From: Rhodamnia argentea
Lineage: Eukaryota > Streptophyta > Magnoliopsida > Myrtales > Myrtaceae
Direction of reading: 5' to 3'
Assembly: GCF_020921035.1 (NCBI RefSeq)
Contig: NC_063150.1
Location: forward strand, 21,127,826-21,191,825
Length of the DNA stretch: 64,000 nt
The notes beneath the pieces were generated by a model, which had not been told where the DNA came from, searched no databases, and worked only from the letters and a program-made list of their open reading frames with translations. Below, in pieces: positions 11,440 to 22,865 of the stretch. The position numbers were made by a program, and so were the translations under genes. How positions within the stretch are numbered: position 1 is the first letter of the stretch; each line of letters begins with the position of its first letter.

Positions 11440-11822
11440 GGATAGATAATGACACAAATGATTCTTGAACTTTGTTTTCCAACGTGTTATGTGGGTCTTA
11501 AACTTTATATTAAATTTTAATTTGTCCAATGAGGTCTCTGAATTTTTGGTACATATTCAATTTAGTCCATGGATTCTATGAAAATATTCAATGTTGTTCT
11601 TGAATTTGAATTAATAGAATGATAATATTGAACATTTTCACATAGTTTAGGGACTAAATTGAATATGTACCAAAAGTCCAGGGACTCTATTGAACAAATC
11701 AAAAGTTCGGGGACAGCATTGCATATTGGGCTAAAGTTCGGGATCATATTGAGCAAATTTAAAATTTATGAGCCATATTGCATATTAAATCAAAATTTAA
11801 AAATCATTTGTGCCGTTTATCC
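11440..11822. mobile_element. 383-bp palindromic MITE with 7-bp target duplication
   Basis: The left end ggatagataatgacacaaat and the right end atttgtgccgtttatcc are inverted copies, and the similarity runs through most of the element (alternating phrases about 'ttgaacttt', 'tttagtcc', 'ggactaaatt'). It is flanked by ttttatc at 11433-11439 and 11823-11829. No coding capacity. A second family member is cut by the left window edge (1-54). It lies about 300 bp 3' of the DOX2 stop codon. Confidence 0.75.
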
Positions 11823-12116
11823 TTTTATCAAGCATAAGGAACCGATCAAGCTAATACAATGGTCCTATCTGTTGAAAAAATATATATCCAATCAACATAA
11901 GAAGAGCCACATAAACAGCAGTGTACAAAAGAGACATCTATATATTGATATACAAACAATTGTGTACAAAGAAGCATCTAACGATCTACAACTATACCCT
12001 CAAATCTCACTAGAGTCTTAATCATTACAGCCTCCCTCGTTCTAGATATATTTTGTGGATCCCTCCAGCACTAGTTATTGCTTACAATTCAAGCTATCGA
12101 CATAACAGTCAAATGG

Positions 12117-15100
12117 TTATTTAACCAACCTGAAATGCGTCAGAGCTGAAGTACCATCGAGTCCTTTTGAGTCATAATATGTGACGAACTCGCGAAGAGA
12201 GATTTCCCGATACAAAGCAGGCCTGTCTTCTGATAATATTTCCTTTATCGGGCCGTACATTCTCGTAGTTGGATATAGATGAAGAGTGAAAAAGCAAGCC
12301 ACGGATAATCTAGGGCCAACACAGTTTGCCAACACTCGGTGCCAAACACTTTTGAAAATGTCATTTGACATAAGCTGTAGGGAAATAAAGAAGTACGGTG
12401 ATTATCCTCAATTGTTAGGTGCTAGGCTTATAACTATGTAAAACTTGGCCACAATAGACAATGATTTTGCCGATTCCTGAGAACTTTAGAATCTAGCTAA
12501 GGATTGCAAATTCAGACCATGCAAACCTACCAGCCACACTATTTCTCTAACTACATTCCGTTAACCAGTAGTGCCGAACGTACTCTAGGATGTAGTGTTA
12601 CCAAATCTTCATATGCAATGGTGCTATAACGCACATGAAAAATATGACTACAACTCTACACGGTTGATCTTTGAGTTGAGCCCGCTTCAAGCCAGGATGG
12701 CTAATTAACCAATGTTGGAGTAAAAGTCTTGTTTATGTTTACTTTCTTTCTAATTTCTTGTAAGTAGGAAATGAGACTCAATCTTTTTAATGTTAATTTC
12801 TAAGCTGTTTTCTTTCACCCATACAACTATCTGCTTTAGGTCATCAAATTGAATGATGAATAAAAAAGAGGAGATATCTATACAATTTCCTTTCGAAATA
12901 TAAAGGAATAAAGAAAAGAAAAGTTTTTTCTTTGATTTGCATTTTTATTCGTATAAGTAGTTCACATTTACGATGATATGCAATTTATGAGGGTGAACTT
13001 TTTTGTTTGTTATTCTATTACAAAGGAATACCGCTTAATTCACTAATTGGCGGGAAGATACCGAACTTTGTATTTGAAAATGTTTAGGATATTGATATTG
13101 TAATCCTTGATCATAATTTCCAATATGACTATTGCGTCCAACATGAAACTTCTAATTGGTAGTAAAATGCCGATTTTCATCTTGAGACCTAATTCAATCT
13201 TTATATATTTCTCTAGCTATTTTCTTACGATGTTTTCTTATAGCATCTATAACTGCCTTTGGTTTAGGCGGACAACCATTATATTGTGGGTCCAAGAGAC
13301 AGAGTTTTGAATGATCAATGATAACCAGTAGAAGTTTGCCACAAAAACTCAGTGAAAAGGAAGATTCGATAAGCGATAAGCAAGTTTATAAAAAGTTTCA
13401 GCACAACTAGCAAGTTGAAAGAACTAAGTGGATTGACAAAATTAAGGTGTTGAGCCACAAAGCACGGGAAATATTTTATAGTTTCTATATGTCCGTCTGA
13501 TTTACTATGATAGCACAAAATTGGTTTTCAAGAATTCAGAACTACCGAGAAACAAGAATAAGAATTAGGAGGTGAGCTTTGAAATCAACTTAGCAGTCAG
13601 ATTTGATAGAAAAGTAAAAACATTCTAGGAACAGGATCAAAAGCTTGCCTGAAGGAGATCTCCAATGTTGACAACTAAAGCTCCAGCCACAGGTGGAACA
13701 CTGACCCATTGATCTCGGTAATAAACTTGAAGTCCCCCGATATGGTCTTGGAGAAGGATAGTAAGAAAGTCAGGGTCAGAATGCTTGGTGGTGCCCATAG
13801 TCAGATCAGGCTCGGACAAGCTGGATAGTAGTGACTGAGAAGAGCAAGCCCTTTTGTGCAGTCCATTTTCACAAGATGGTCGGGTTTCAGACCAAGCGCC
13901 TCTGACAGCAATTCAAATAGAGTGGTCCCTAATGCCTTAACCTGCTTGGAATACTCCATCATCATGTCTCTGCAATATATGCCAAATTAGACAGAGACTA
14001 GGATCAGCTTGCTCTATTTTTCCAATTTGCAAACTTGTTTCAATTCGTAAAACCATAGAACTGCGTCGAGTTTATAATGGTTTCACAACCTAAGAGGTCT
14101 CCAACAAACCATTTTCACAGGCAAATTGACTTTGCAGTCAACCCACGATTAGATTACTGTGCAGCAGTCAGTTACTGAACAGTTGTTCGTCAACGATGTT
14201 ATGCCCGTGTATTCCATTTTAATTTCTTTCAAGCAAACTGCACTGAATTCTCTCTATTGCACACCTAATGTGCAGTCCTAAGTAGAAGATTAGTCAGAAA
14301 TTTATGTGACAGTTCTGCTCAAACCACGGTTGCTAGAAATAGATGAGTACACACACCTCAAACCAGCCAAAAAAGACAACTGCCCTCTTTTGAATCCCTT
14401 ATATAGCGGACCTATATTCCCATAAAATTACCATATTTCTTCCTTTTTCTTCTCAAGATTGCAAGAGCATGATCCAGACCAGAGAGTTGAACGGAGTTGT
14501 AAGGCTAAACCCTGACGGAGGAACCAATGCAGACACTCTAGTCTATAAATTGAAATGTCATCCATGAAAGCAGTCGAGGAAGAACTTAGAACCCTAACTT
14601 AAGTTGGCTAGTGGGAATTCCACACTGCAGACAATGATAATCTGTCGTCCTCAATGTGGAATTGAGAATCTGGAGAAACGAGTACCTACAGACCAGAGGC
14701 AATTCCAGAGGATCGAGCGGCTCAGGCCCCATGAGGCAGAACAGAGTGTCCCTCCAATTCGCGTGCTTCGACTCGTACAGATCGAAGTTGCTCATGAACT
14801 TCACCTTCCTCCCCGCCTCCCTGCTGTAGTACCCCGCCTTCGCCTCCCCCGGCAGCTCGTGGAAAGCACGGGCCGCCGCCAGCAAACCCTCCAGCACGGT
14901 CGCCGGTATCCCGTGGTTCACCACCTGGAAGAACCCGACCTCGCGCGCCGCCTCCAGGACTCGCGCCACCGCCGCCGGACGGTCCACCGCGAGGCTCCCG
15001 AGGTCGATCACCGGGATATCGAGCCCGGCGGACGCGGCCGATCGGGAATCGGACACTTCGGCGGCGATCTCCTCCGACGGGCGGACGAAGAACCGAGGGA

Positions 15101-15206
15101 GCTTGGCGATGCCGGAGTCGGCGAGGCCCTTGACGCCCAATTTGGACTCGTCGAAGCGCTTCAGCTCTCTGTAGCGATCGAGTGAATCATCATCAGCGCC
15201 CACCAT
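12117..15206 (-). pseudogene. DOX2: 2-oxoglutarate/Fe(II) dioxygenase (ACC oxidase homolog 1-like), 1-nt frameshift in exon 2
   Basis: Exons are 15206-14686, 13969-13649 and 12374-12117 (introns 716 and 1274 bp). Exon 1 starts [20 protein letters not shown] and holds [19 protein letters not shown] and [10 protein letters not shown]. Exon 2 holds the iron pair HSD and exon 3 holds HRVL and RLS. Exon 2 is 321 nt against 322 nt in every other copy. A single base is missing at 13813/13814 in the codon run for ACPEPDL, giving a TGA at 13801-13803. The downstream part then continues in another frame, so translation would stop before the iron ligands. An in-frame upstream ATG at 15296 exists, but paralogues align from 15206. 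Intron 2 starts GCAAGC, a GC donor shared with DOX1. A sequencing slip in a C-run is the main alternative to a real pseudogene. Confidence 0.88.
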
Positions 15207-15550
15207 TTTCGAGTGTGAGAGGAAGAGGAGGAAAGAGAGAGTGCGAGCCTCACACTTTCGTGCTGTGATTCCTTGCCATGCGGATTGCATCTGCAATCCG
15301 AACAGGTGTCTTTCCTACATCCGCACGTGCCCAAAACCCACGTGCTGGGCATATATGAAATATTGAAACGAAAGGAATGTTTAGAACCAAAAATGTCATC
15401 AACTGTTCGTGGCCAAGGGGTTCGTTTTTTTGGCATGAACATTTAAGGAAAAAAATATATTTTTGTAAATGATATTTGTATTGCTTAAAATAATTAACTG
15501 ATAAAAAATATTTTTATTATCAATAATAATTCATGGCTAAATATTTTCAT
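15207..15550 (-). promoter_or_regulatory. DOX2 upstream region with two G-boxes
   Basis: Two CACGTG palindromes lie at 15324-15329 and 15339-15344, 15 bp apart, 118-138 bp upstream of the DOX2 ATG. G-boxes are binding sites for plant bZIP and bHLH (for example MYC or PIF) factors. A catatatg motif nearby (about 15350-15357) could be a TATA box, though it would sit upstream of the G-boxes on this strand. Beyond 15440 the DNA is an AT-rich dispersed repeat, then a solo LTR starts. Confidence 0.5.
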
Positions 15551-18500
15551 TGTTGACACTCGATTTTTAATCGGTTTTTCTTTTGAAAAAATCTTTAAAA
15601 AATCCATAAAAAATTCATAAAATCGAAAAATCAATTTTGGAAGCCTTGGCCAAGCTTAAGGATCCATTTTTGAACAAAAAATATTTTCCGATATTTTTCA
15701 CATTTTTTAGTATTTTTTGTATATTAGAAAAATACACAAAATTACAAAAAAAATAGCATTTGTGGCCACAAAAATATGGAAAAATATCCACTATTTTTAT
15801 TTCAATTCCCTCTTCATTTTGGCCATTTAAAAATTGGAAAATTCAACTTGGGGTCACAAGAGTCTTTGCAAACGTGGACTCGAATTGAGCCAAAAAAATC
15901 ATTTGAGGTCTTTGTTTTATTTTTCTTACTTTGAGTCAGTTATGACATTTGATTCTTACACCTTTAATTGTATTTTAGTCCAATCAATTTCAATTTTTGA
16001 GCAGATTGCAAAATGCGCTTCTTTGCATTTCCGATTTAGTCCTCGATTTTCAATTAGGGTCAAATTGGTCATTTTAAAGACGAACCCATGCAGAAATGAA
16101 CGCTGACCCACAAGTTTTTCGGTGTTCTAAACACATTGGTGAGGTCAAATTGACACGAATCGATCGTTAAGAACCCTAATTGAACACATTTCGTATTCGG
16201 ACTAATCTTGAAATTTAGGGGTTTTGCACTAAATGGAGCCAATTGGACCGAATGTTGCCATTCTTAGATGATATCCATTCTGTATGATTCGATTTTGAGC
16301 TTAAAATTGCAAAAATGAGTCAGATGGGTGTTGAATTAGACAAAAAAAAAATTATTATTAAAGAAAATCTTGACCAAGTCAATGAGTTGACCAGGCCAAG
16401 CAAAAACTCACGCAAGAGGCTACTGCAGGTTCTTCACTCGCGCGACAGCCAGCAGGAGGACGAAATGAAAATCAAATTTTTGAAGGAAAATTGGCAGGAA
16501 CGAAATCACAAAGCAAGATCCCCTCGTCGACCCATCCCTTGGGGGAATCGTGGAACATCGAGCATAACCAACTAAGGGGGATTCAGTTAAAAGGGGAGAA
16601 GAACAGAACAAAAAAGGGATTAGAGAAGAAAGCGAGAGGGGTGAGGGAGGCTCTGCAGAAAAAGGGAGAAAAAGAAGGAAGCCATTGAAGCTCGAGGGGG
16701 CAGAAGCTTCGAGCTCGTTTTCCTACTTGATTCAAACGGCATCAAGCAACGCCATCACTACTACCAGCTACGTCACGATCGAGGGAGTACTTCAAGCCCG
16801 ATCTGCTACTCTGAAGCATCTGAAACAGGTGGATTCCGTCACACGTCTCAAACTCATTTTCTTGTAGCGTAGCTTCGATCAATCGCGATTTCGTCAACGT
16901 TTCAAGTCTGGATTACTCCCGATCTCTCTTTACTCATGTTTGCTGGTTCTTTTTTATTTTTACTGCATGAAACCTTCGTGTCGACCTCTAAATCCCCTTG
17001 GCTCACCTTGAGTTCGTGAGCTCATCCTAACTGAAACCGAAGCAATAGGAGCACCAGGTAAGCTTCTCGATCCTTTCCCGATGCTGTTTGATAGGTTAAT
17101 ATGAAGATTTAACATAGGAATCGTTCTATTACCTTTTTCATAAGAGAGTAGCTCTAGATCAAGGTTAGTTGATGCAGTTCAGGCTCGGTTCGTGCTTTGT
17201 CTTGGACGAATGACGATTTTAGTTGAAATGAGGAGACGATTTATAGAAGAATCTTGAAGAGACAAGCAGGTTTCTGCATTGGTACCAAGCTCGCCGGAAA
17301 AGTGCATTCTGGCCGCACCTGTTTGGCCTCTTTTAGGATAGTTCCCACCGTTAGATCGCGCTGATTTTCGGATATGTTATAGATGACGTCGAGAAGATTC
17401 CGTCGATACCTAGATCGCCCAAATCGGGCGAGATTTCACCGTTGGATGGCGCCGGGAAGCCGTTGGCCGTCCATCCGTCGGAGTCTAGAGGTAGGAGATG
17501 AAGTTGACGTGGCGGTCAGCGGGTCAATGCGCTGATGTGGCGCTGACGTGGTGGCCACGTCAGCGCGGCGGTCATAACTGAATAACAAAAAAAATAAAAT
17601 CGATCCGACGGGTGAAATAATGCCACGTGTCGCGATCGGGACTTTTCGGAAAATAAAAATGAATTTTCAAAATATTCAAATTTCCTGAAAATAAAAAAAA
17701 ATCGATTTTGTGATCACGCGGCCCAGGTTTGGCCGCGTGTCACATTTCTGATCGTTGGATCGTTTTAAAAAAAATTCAGATAATAAAGAAAATTCATTTT
17801 CGGAATAAAAAATAGCCCCGATCGGACGATTGTGGATTAGCCACGTCGTCCGATCCTGACCGTAGATCTGATCTCTAGATCTGAGGGTCGTAGATTAGCC
17901 ACGTGGCCAATTCGAGACCTTAGATTCTTCCTCTGATCGGAGCGACAATGTTGAGCCACGTGGCGCACCCAGAGTCGTAGATCTCATTGTCCGATCGGAG
18001 CGTCCGGAGATCGCCACGTGGCGAAATCTGGGATACACATTTCTTTTTTGGCGGGAATTTTGAAAATAGAATAAAAAAATCTGAAATTTTCAAAAATTCG
18101 AAAAAAAATTGCAAAAGTGACGTCGTTTTGGCCGAGACCGATCCGGACCGACGCGGGCCGGGCCGGGCCGGCCGTCCGTGGGGTGTGGGCCGGATCACCC
18201 GATTCGGCCCGGAAATATTTTTCTTAAAAAAAAAATCCAAAAAAATAGAAAAATCATAGAAAATCCCAAAAAATAAGGAAAAATCGTAGAAAATTCCTAA
18301 AAAATTTCAGAAATTCTCAAAAATTGAGGAATTGCCACAGTCAACTGGCCAATCCTATTTTTGAAATTTCTTTTCCCGATCTTTCAAAAATGACATTTTT
18401 ACCCTTTAGGGGTAATTTGTCTAAAAAAAATCCCGTGAATCTCCAAAAAATGTCGAAAATTAGAAAATGGGTCTGTTTAAATGGCCAATCCTATTTTTGA

Positions 18501-19176
18501 CATTTCTCACTCCAGATTTTTTTTTCTGAAATGACGATTTTGCCCTTTTTGGCAAATCGTCCCCAAAATTTCTCAAAATTACGATTTTGCCCCTCATGGG
18601 CGAATCGCTTCAAAATCACTCCCGATCCCCTCATATGCTTTGAATACCCTTTCTCTAAGCCAATAGGGCTGTACTAGGAATGTCACGGCGATTTGATGCG
18701 ATTTATCCGCACGTTATGGATTCCTTGATTTGCGCATTTACTTTAATTGATTGTGATTGCTAGGATAGTCATTCCCATCTGCATGAACTCCTAGATTTAG
18801 GATTCGTACCCCACTCATATGCATGAAATCCGAGGTTAAAAAATTCAATCAACTTAGGTACCGAAAGGGCGTCAACTCTGATAGTTGGCGTAACTAAGTC
18901 CCCGATCCCATCTCTCGGGTTTCTCGAGAATCGAATAGAAACTCCCGACTATTCGATAGGGTTTCCAATCGTACCTTCCACGAAACGATTAGTGGCGACT
19001 CCGTTGGCATGCACACGTAGCACATGTCACTAGACCGCACCGAAAGGTCGATCCGATTTTATCCTTCGTTGCGATTTGGGTAATGGGCCTTGGGAGAGGC
19101 CCGCGTCCGAAGGTCCACACTCAACTGGGCTGGAAGGGCGACCCATTAGCCCTCTTCTCCGAGGAGGGTCGCGACA
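15551..19176. mobile_element. 3.6-kb solo-LTR-like element (probably Gypsy-type)
   Basis: The element starts TGTTGACACTCG and ends GGTCGCGACA. It is flanked by ttcat (15546-15550) and tccat (19177-19181), a 4-of-5 match to a 5-bp target duplication. Flanking AT-rich DNA on both sides (aatattttca on the left; gaaaatatttttta on the right) reads as one interrupted repeat. No gag-pol motif was found inside, and no internal second copy of the ends, so a solo LTR fits better than a full element. Inside, 17500-18010 has several ccacgtgg/acgtggc motifs. It sits 345 bp upstream of DOX2. Short open frames within it are not credible genes. Confidence 0.65.
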
Positions 19177-22069
19177 TCCATAAATGATGAAAATATTTTT
19201 TATTCCTTTTTTTAAAGGAAGAAATGTACATTCTTAATTATGAAACTTCATCGTAGCCTTCTTTTTTGGGGCAAAACACTACGTTTATGCATAATTTGAG
19301 AATCTAAATTCATGAAAAATAAAGAGAAGAAGAGGGTGAGCTTTCACACTATAATAAAGGTTCGTGCTATTTCCACTCCTCAAATAATTTCAGACAAGCC
19401 CTAAGATTTAAATAGTTCAAAATAGCCCTCACTAAGAACTCATTAATGATAAAATTAGTGAAAGAGAAAAAACATACCCTTAATATGAATTAATCAGTCT
19501 AATGAGTTCTATCAACCTTTCCGAAGTTATTGTCTATTGTTCTTTTGCGTTCAAATAGGAAGAGTTTACATGTTCTTACAAGAATCGATTAAGATTTAGT
19601 ATATTGATAAATTTAACGATCGAGATTTTAATTTTAAAGACTAGAGCCTAAGTATATTGATAAAGTACATTTATTTGCAATGTCTCATTGAAGTTTAATA
19701 TCGAATAACTCCTCGTATAAAATCCTATAGTTCATGCTTTTTCGGAGAAATTCTTTGGTTAAACTTGTGAAATCTCCATGTTTGTAACTTATATTTAAGA
19801 TATGTTAATCAACAAAGATCACCCACAAGGTTCAAACTCATTACAAAAAAAATCCTTTATAGGAAACAACTAGAGCACACTAGTAAGTCAAAGAAGGGAA
19901 ATGAGAGAGCGAGTTCACATTCGTATTGTGATCCTTTGTCATGCAGAGTGCAGAGGCGTCCTAAGCAGGGGTGATGAGTTCCCTATATTGGAACTTACCT
20001 TGTCATGTCACTTGAATTCGTAGTTTACAACTTCGTGGGGAAAATTATCAAAAAAGTCTTATCTATTACATCGATTACACTTGTTATAATTAATACTATT
20101 CATTTTGGTAATTTGCCCATATAATTCATTTGGCTAATTTTATCCGAAAATTGATAACTTGAACACCGGTTGTCCTATATGGAATAGCCGACATCAATGT
20201 GAAAAATTATTATTAAACAATTTTTTCATTTTTTTTCTTTCTTTTTTTTATTAAGGGCCAACAAGGGGCCTTTGACCATCGATCGAGGCTTGTTGACCCT
20301 CACTAGCCACTGGGTGAGGATGGCAAGGGTCACAGCCTTCGCCTGCAGCTTTCCCAATTAGATTAGGACTTTTTTTCAATTAGAATAAGACTTTTTTCTT
20401 TGTCTTTTCTTTACTGAATTAACACAATTACAATAGGTTTATGACTTTTTTTTTTGTGACGATGGAGAAATATTAGCATAGGCATTAAATTGAATTTGGG
20501 AGAAAAAAAATAGCGGGTCCCAAGCAAGTTATAAATGGATAGCTCTTGATTCAGTTTAGTACGTATATTAGGTAGGCTGACCAATTTTTTTTAAGCATGA
20601 AGCCAATACGTGAATTCCAGTATTTAGTACGCAAATGTGAATTCCAGTACTTAGTACGTATAAATCGGTTGATTGTCAAACCTTAGGTGTTTTATGACAA
20701 CAATAGGACATTTCCTGTTTTTGTTACTATGAAAATAAGTAATTTGACAACTACTTTCTCAGAGATGATCACTTATATCGTTTATGAAAATAAATTAACG
20801 AATATATTTCTATTATTCATGAAAATATTTACACAAATTGTTACCGATAATAAAAATATTTTTCATTGGCTAATTATTCTATCGGTACAAGTGATTATTT
20901 CAAAGAAAAATATTGTTCAAATAATTAATTTTTCGCAAAACAAATGGAACACGTTGTCCCACGTGTGTTTTCGTTTAATTCTATGTCCAATTTATTTCTC
21001 ATGAACATAATTAACTCTAAGAGATAGATGAAAATCACAAGAGGAATGTCACGATAGGATTGACTTGTTGAGAATTGACTACTAAAAAGCACATCTGTTG
21101 AGATTGTAACATCTTGACCCTTCGATGATTCAGCCCACACAATCCAACGACTGAGGTAGCTTGATCGAACTAGGAGTATAAATGAGTCACGAGTTCGACT
21201 CAAAAATTATCGAACCTAACCCGATTGTTTTCAAGTTCAAATGGTGTCTGAGTAGATTGGGTACTTCATCCAATCGAGGTTGAACTCAAAGTACTTAAGT
21301 AGCTCTCTCGTAGTAATATAGTAGGGCAATAACATCAAGCACCTAATTTTTATTTATTTATTCAGGCACCTCAACTTTATAAATTTGCCTCAATGTGAAG
21401 CATGGTTAAGAATTTTGGAAGGAAATGTCAACATGGACAATACCACCGTTAAATAGACGTTAATGCTGTGTTTGGTTATCCAGATATTTTTTGTAGATAG
21501 GATAATGTCGGATATGATAAGATTTTAAATGTCCCATACAATGTTTGTTGACGCCCGTATATAATATGGATTCAAATAGATATTATCTAAATAAGTACTT
21601 GATTTGCAGGATTAAAATTAAAATTAAATCATGAAAATAAAACAACCCCTCTTCCTCGTGAAGCAGAGGAGGAGGCCGTGAAGTGGGGGAGGCAGTAGGT
21701 AGAAAAATTGATGGGAAGTGAGGCGAACCCAGTATCTCTTTGTTGGAGATAGACAATTGTGTGGATCTGGTCGGCTCCGTCTTCTCGGGGTCGCCATGAC
21801 TCCGGCCAGCGTAGCAACAAATGGAGAGAGGGAAGAAGAGAGAGAGAAAAGTTTAGTTTCTTAAATTTTACATATCCTATTCGAGTCTATCCCACCGCTA
21901 ATTAGAATTGTTACAAACACTAGATAGAATAAAAGTTATCGTATCTTGAATTTTATTCGGCCCACCAAATGTAGCCTGAGTGTCCACATTTTACGTCCAA
22001 CGAAACTTCTTAAATGATTCTACGTCAGTAAAGATGTATTGAACTGCTAAGACCGACCAAAGTTAATAT
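19177..22069. other. gene-free spacer with several decayed repeats
   Basis: About 19890-19980 resembles the DOX2 5' leader and promoter (15215-15310). About 20040-20440 is a degenerate copy of the repeat at 24450-24900. About 20690-20950 is an AT-rich repeat also seen near 5630-5860. A putative MITE lies at 21468-21975. Open frames here (for example 20687-21004) are AT-rich repeat sequence without recognisable domains. Confidence 0.45.
21468..21975. mobile_element. putative MITE with gctgtgtttggt-type ends
   Basis: The left end gctgtgtttggt and the right end accaaatgtagc are imperfect inverted repeats (9 of 12). The ends lie in an otherwise continuous AT-rich stretch, and the 500-bp interior is non-coding. 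No convincing target duplication was found. Similar ends bound the insertion at 62845-63597, suggesting one family. Confidence 0.4.
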
Positions 22070-22865
22070 TAATTCTTTCTCCCTCCTCGTCAATCAACAC
22101 CACAGTTTTTGCTGACTAACCGAACAATGTTAGCAAGATCATCTTTCATTTTAGGCTTCACTATCGTTCAGCAAGTTCGGTCAGCAAATTGCATGACATG
22201 ACAATAACGGAGTCCTTATACCGATCAAATCTCAAAATTGGAGGTTTTTAATCGATAAAAAGATTAGGTACTCAATTACAAAACAAATAAAAATTTAAAT
22301 ACTTGCATCCTAAGAATTTGAGCTCCACTTCGGGTTTAATCCAAGTTTCAAATTCACCGTAGTACTAATCAAGACAAGTTGAGACAATTTCAGCACAAAA
22401 AAAAAAAAAAAAAAGAAGAAGGAAAAGTTGAGTTGAGCTGCACTTCATTCGAGTTGAGCTGGTGTTAAAAAATCAAGCTCGATTTTGCTCGAGCAGAGTA
22501 TTAAGCCTCGAAGATTGGAGTCGAGTCAAGCTCGAGTTGACCTGTGTATTGCCTTGACTCGACTCGATTGTACCCTTAGATCAAACATATCTCCAATCAT
22601 GCAAGGAGACATCGATTCTAACCCCAGCCATCATCACCGGTGCCGCCGCCGCCAACGCCACGCTGCGATCCTAACCACGTTAACTGCCTGCCAAACACAA
22701 TTTATTGGATGCAAGTTCAGCGGCTCTGTAAGCTTGCATCTGGGACTAAAGAAAACCATCACTTGAACATGTGGCTTGATTTTTCTCATCCACGCCCTTT
22801 CTGCGCTGGAACCAACTTCAAACTGATTACTCTGCACAACTTTAGATGATCTATTGAAAGGCATT
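22070..22865. repeat. duplicate of the DOX3 3' flank
   Basis: This stretch aligns with 26350-27240, that is, the DNA immediately downstream of DOX3 up to its last codons. Shared phrases include ccgaacaatgtta/ccgaacagtgtaa, attgcatgacatgacaat, taggtactcaattacaaa, caagcctcgaagattggagt-like DNA and catatctccaatcatgcaag. Similarity ends at about 22858, corresponding to the final codons of DOX3 exon 3. No further exon sequence follows; a Copia remnant starts at once. It is therefore a broken end of a larger duplication. Confidence 0.75.

Noticed and set aside
14604..15185. 193-codon plus-strand open frame, and similar ones at 7157-7644, 29131-29643 and 50505-51209
   Set aside because: These are antisense shadows of the GC-rich dioxygenase first exons. 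Long antisense frames are expected at that base composition.
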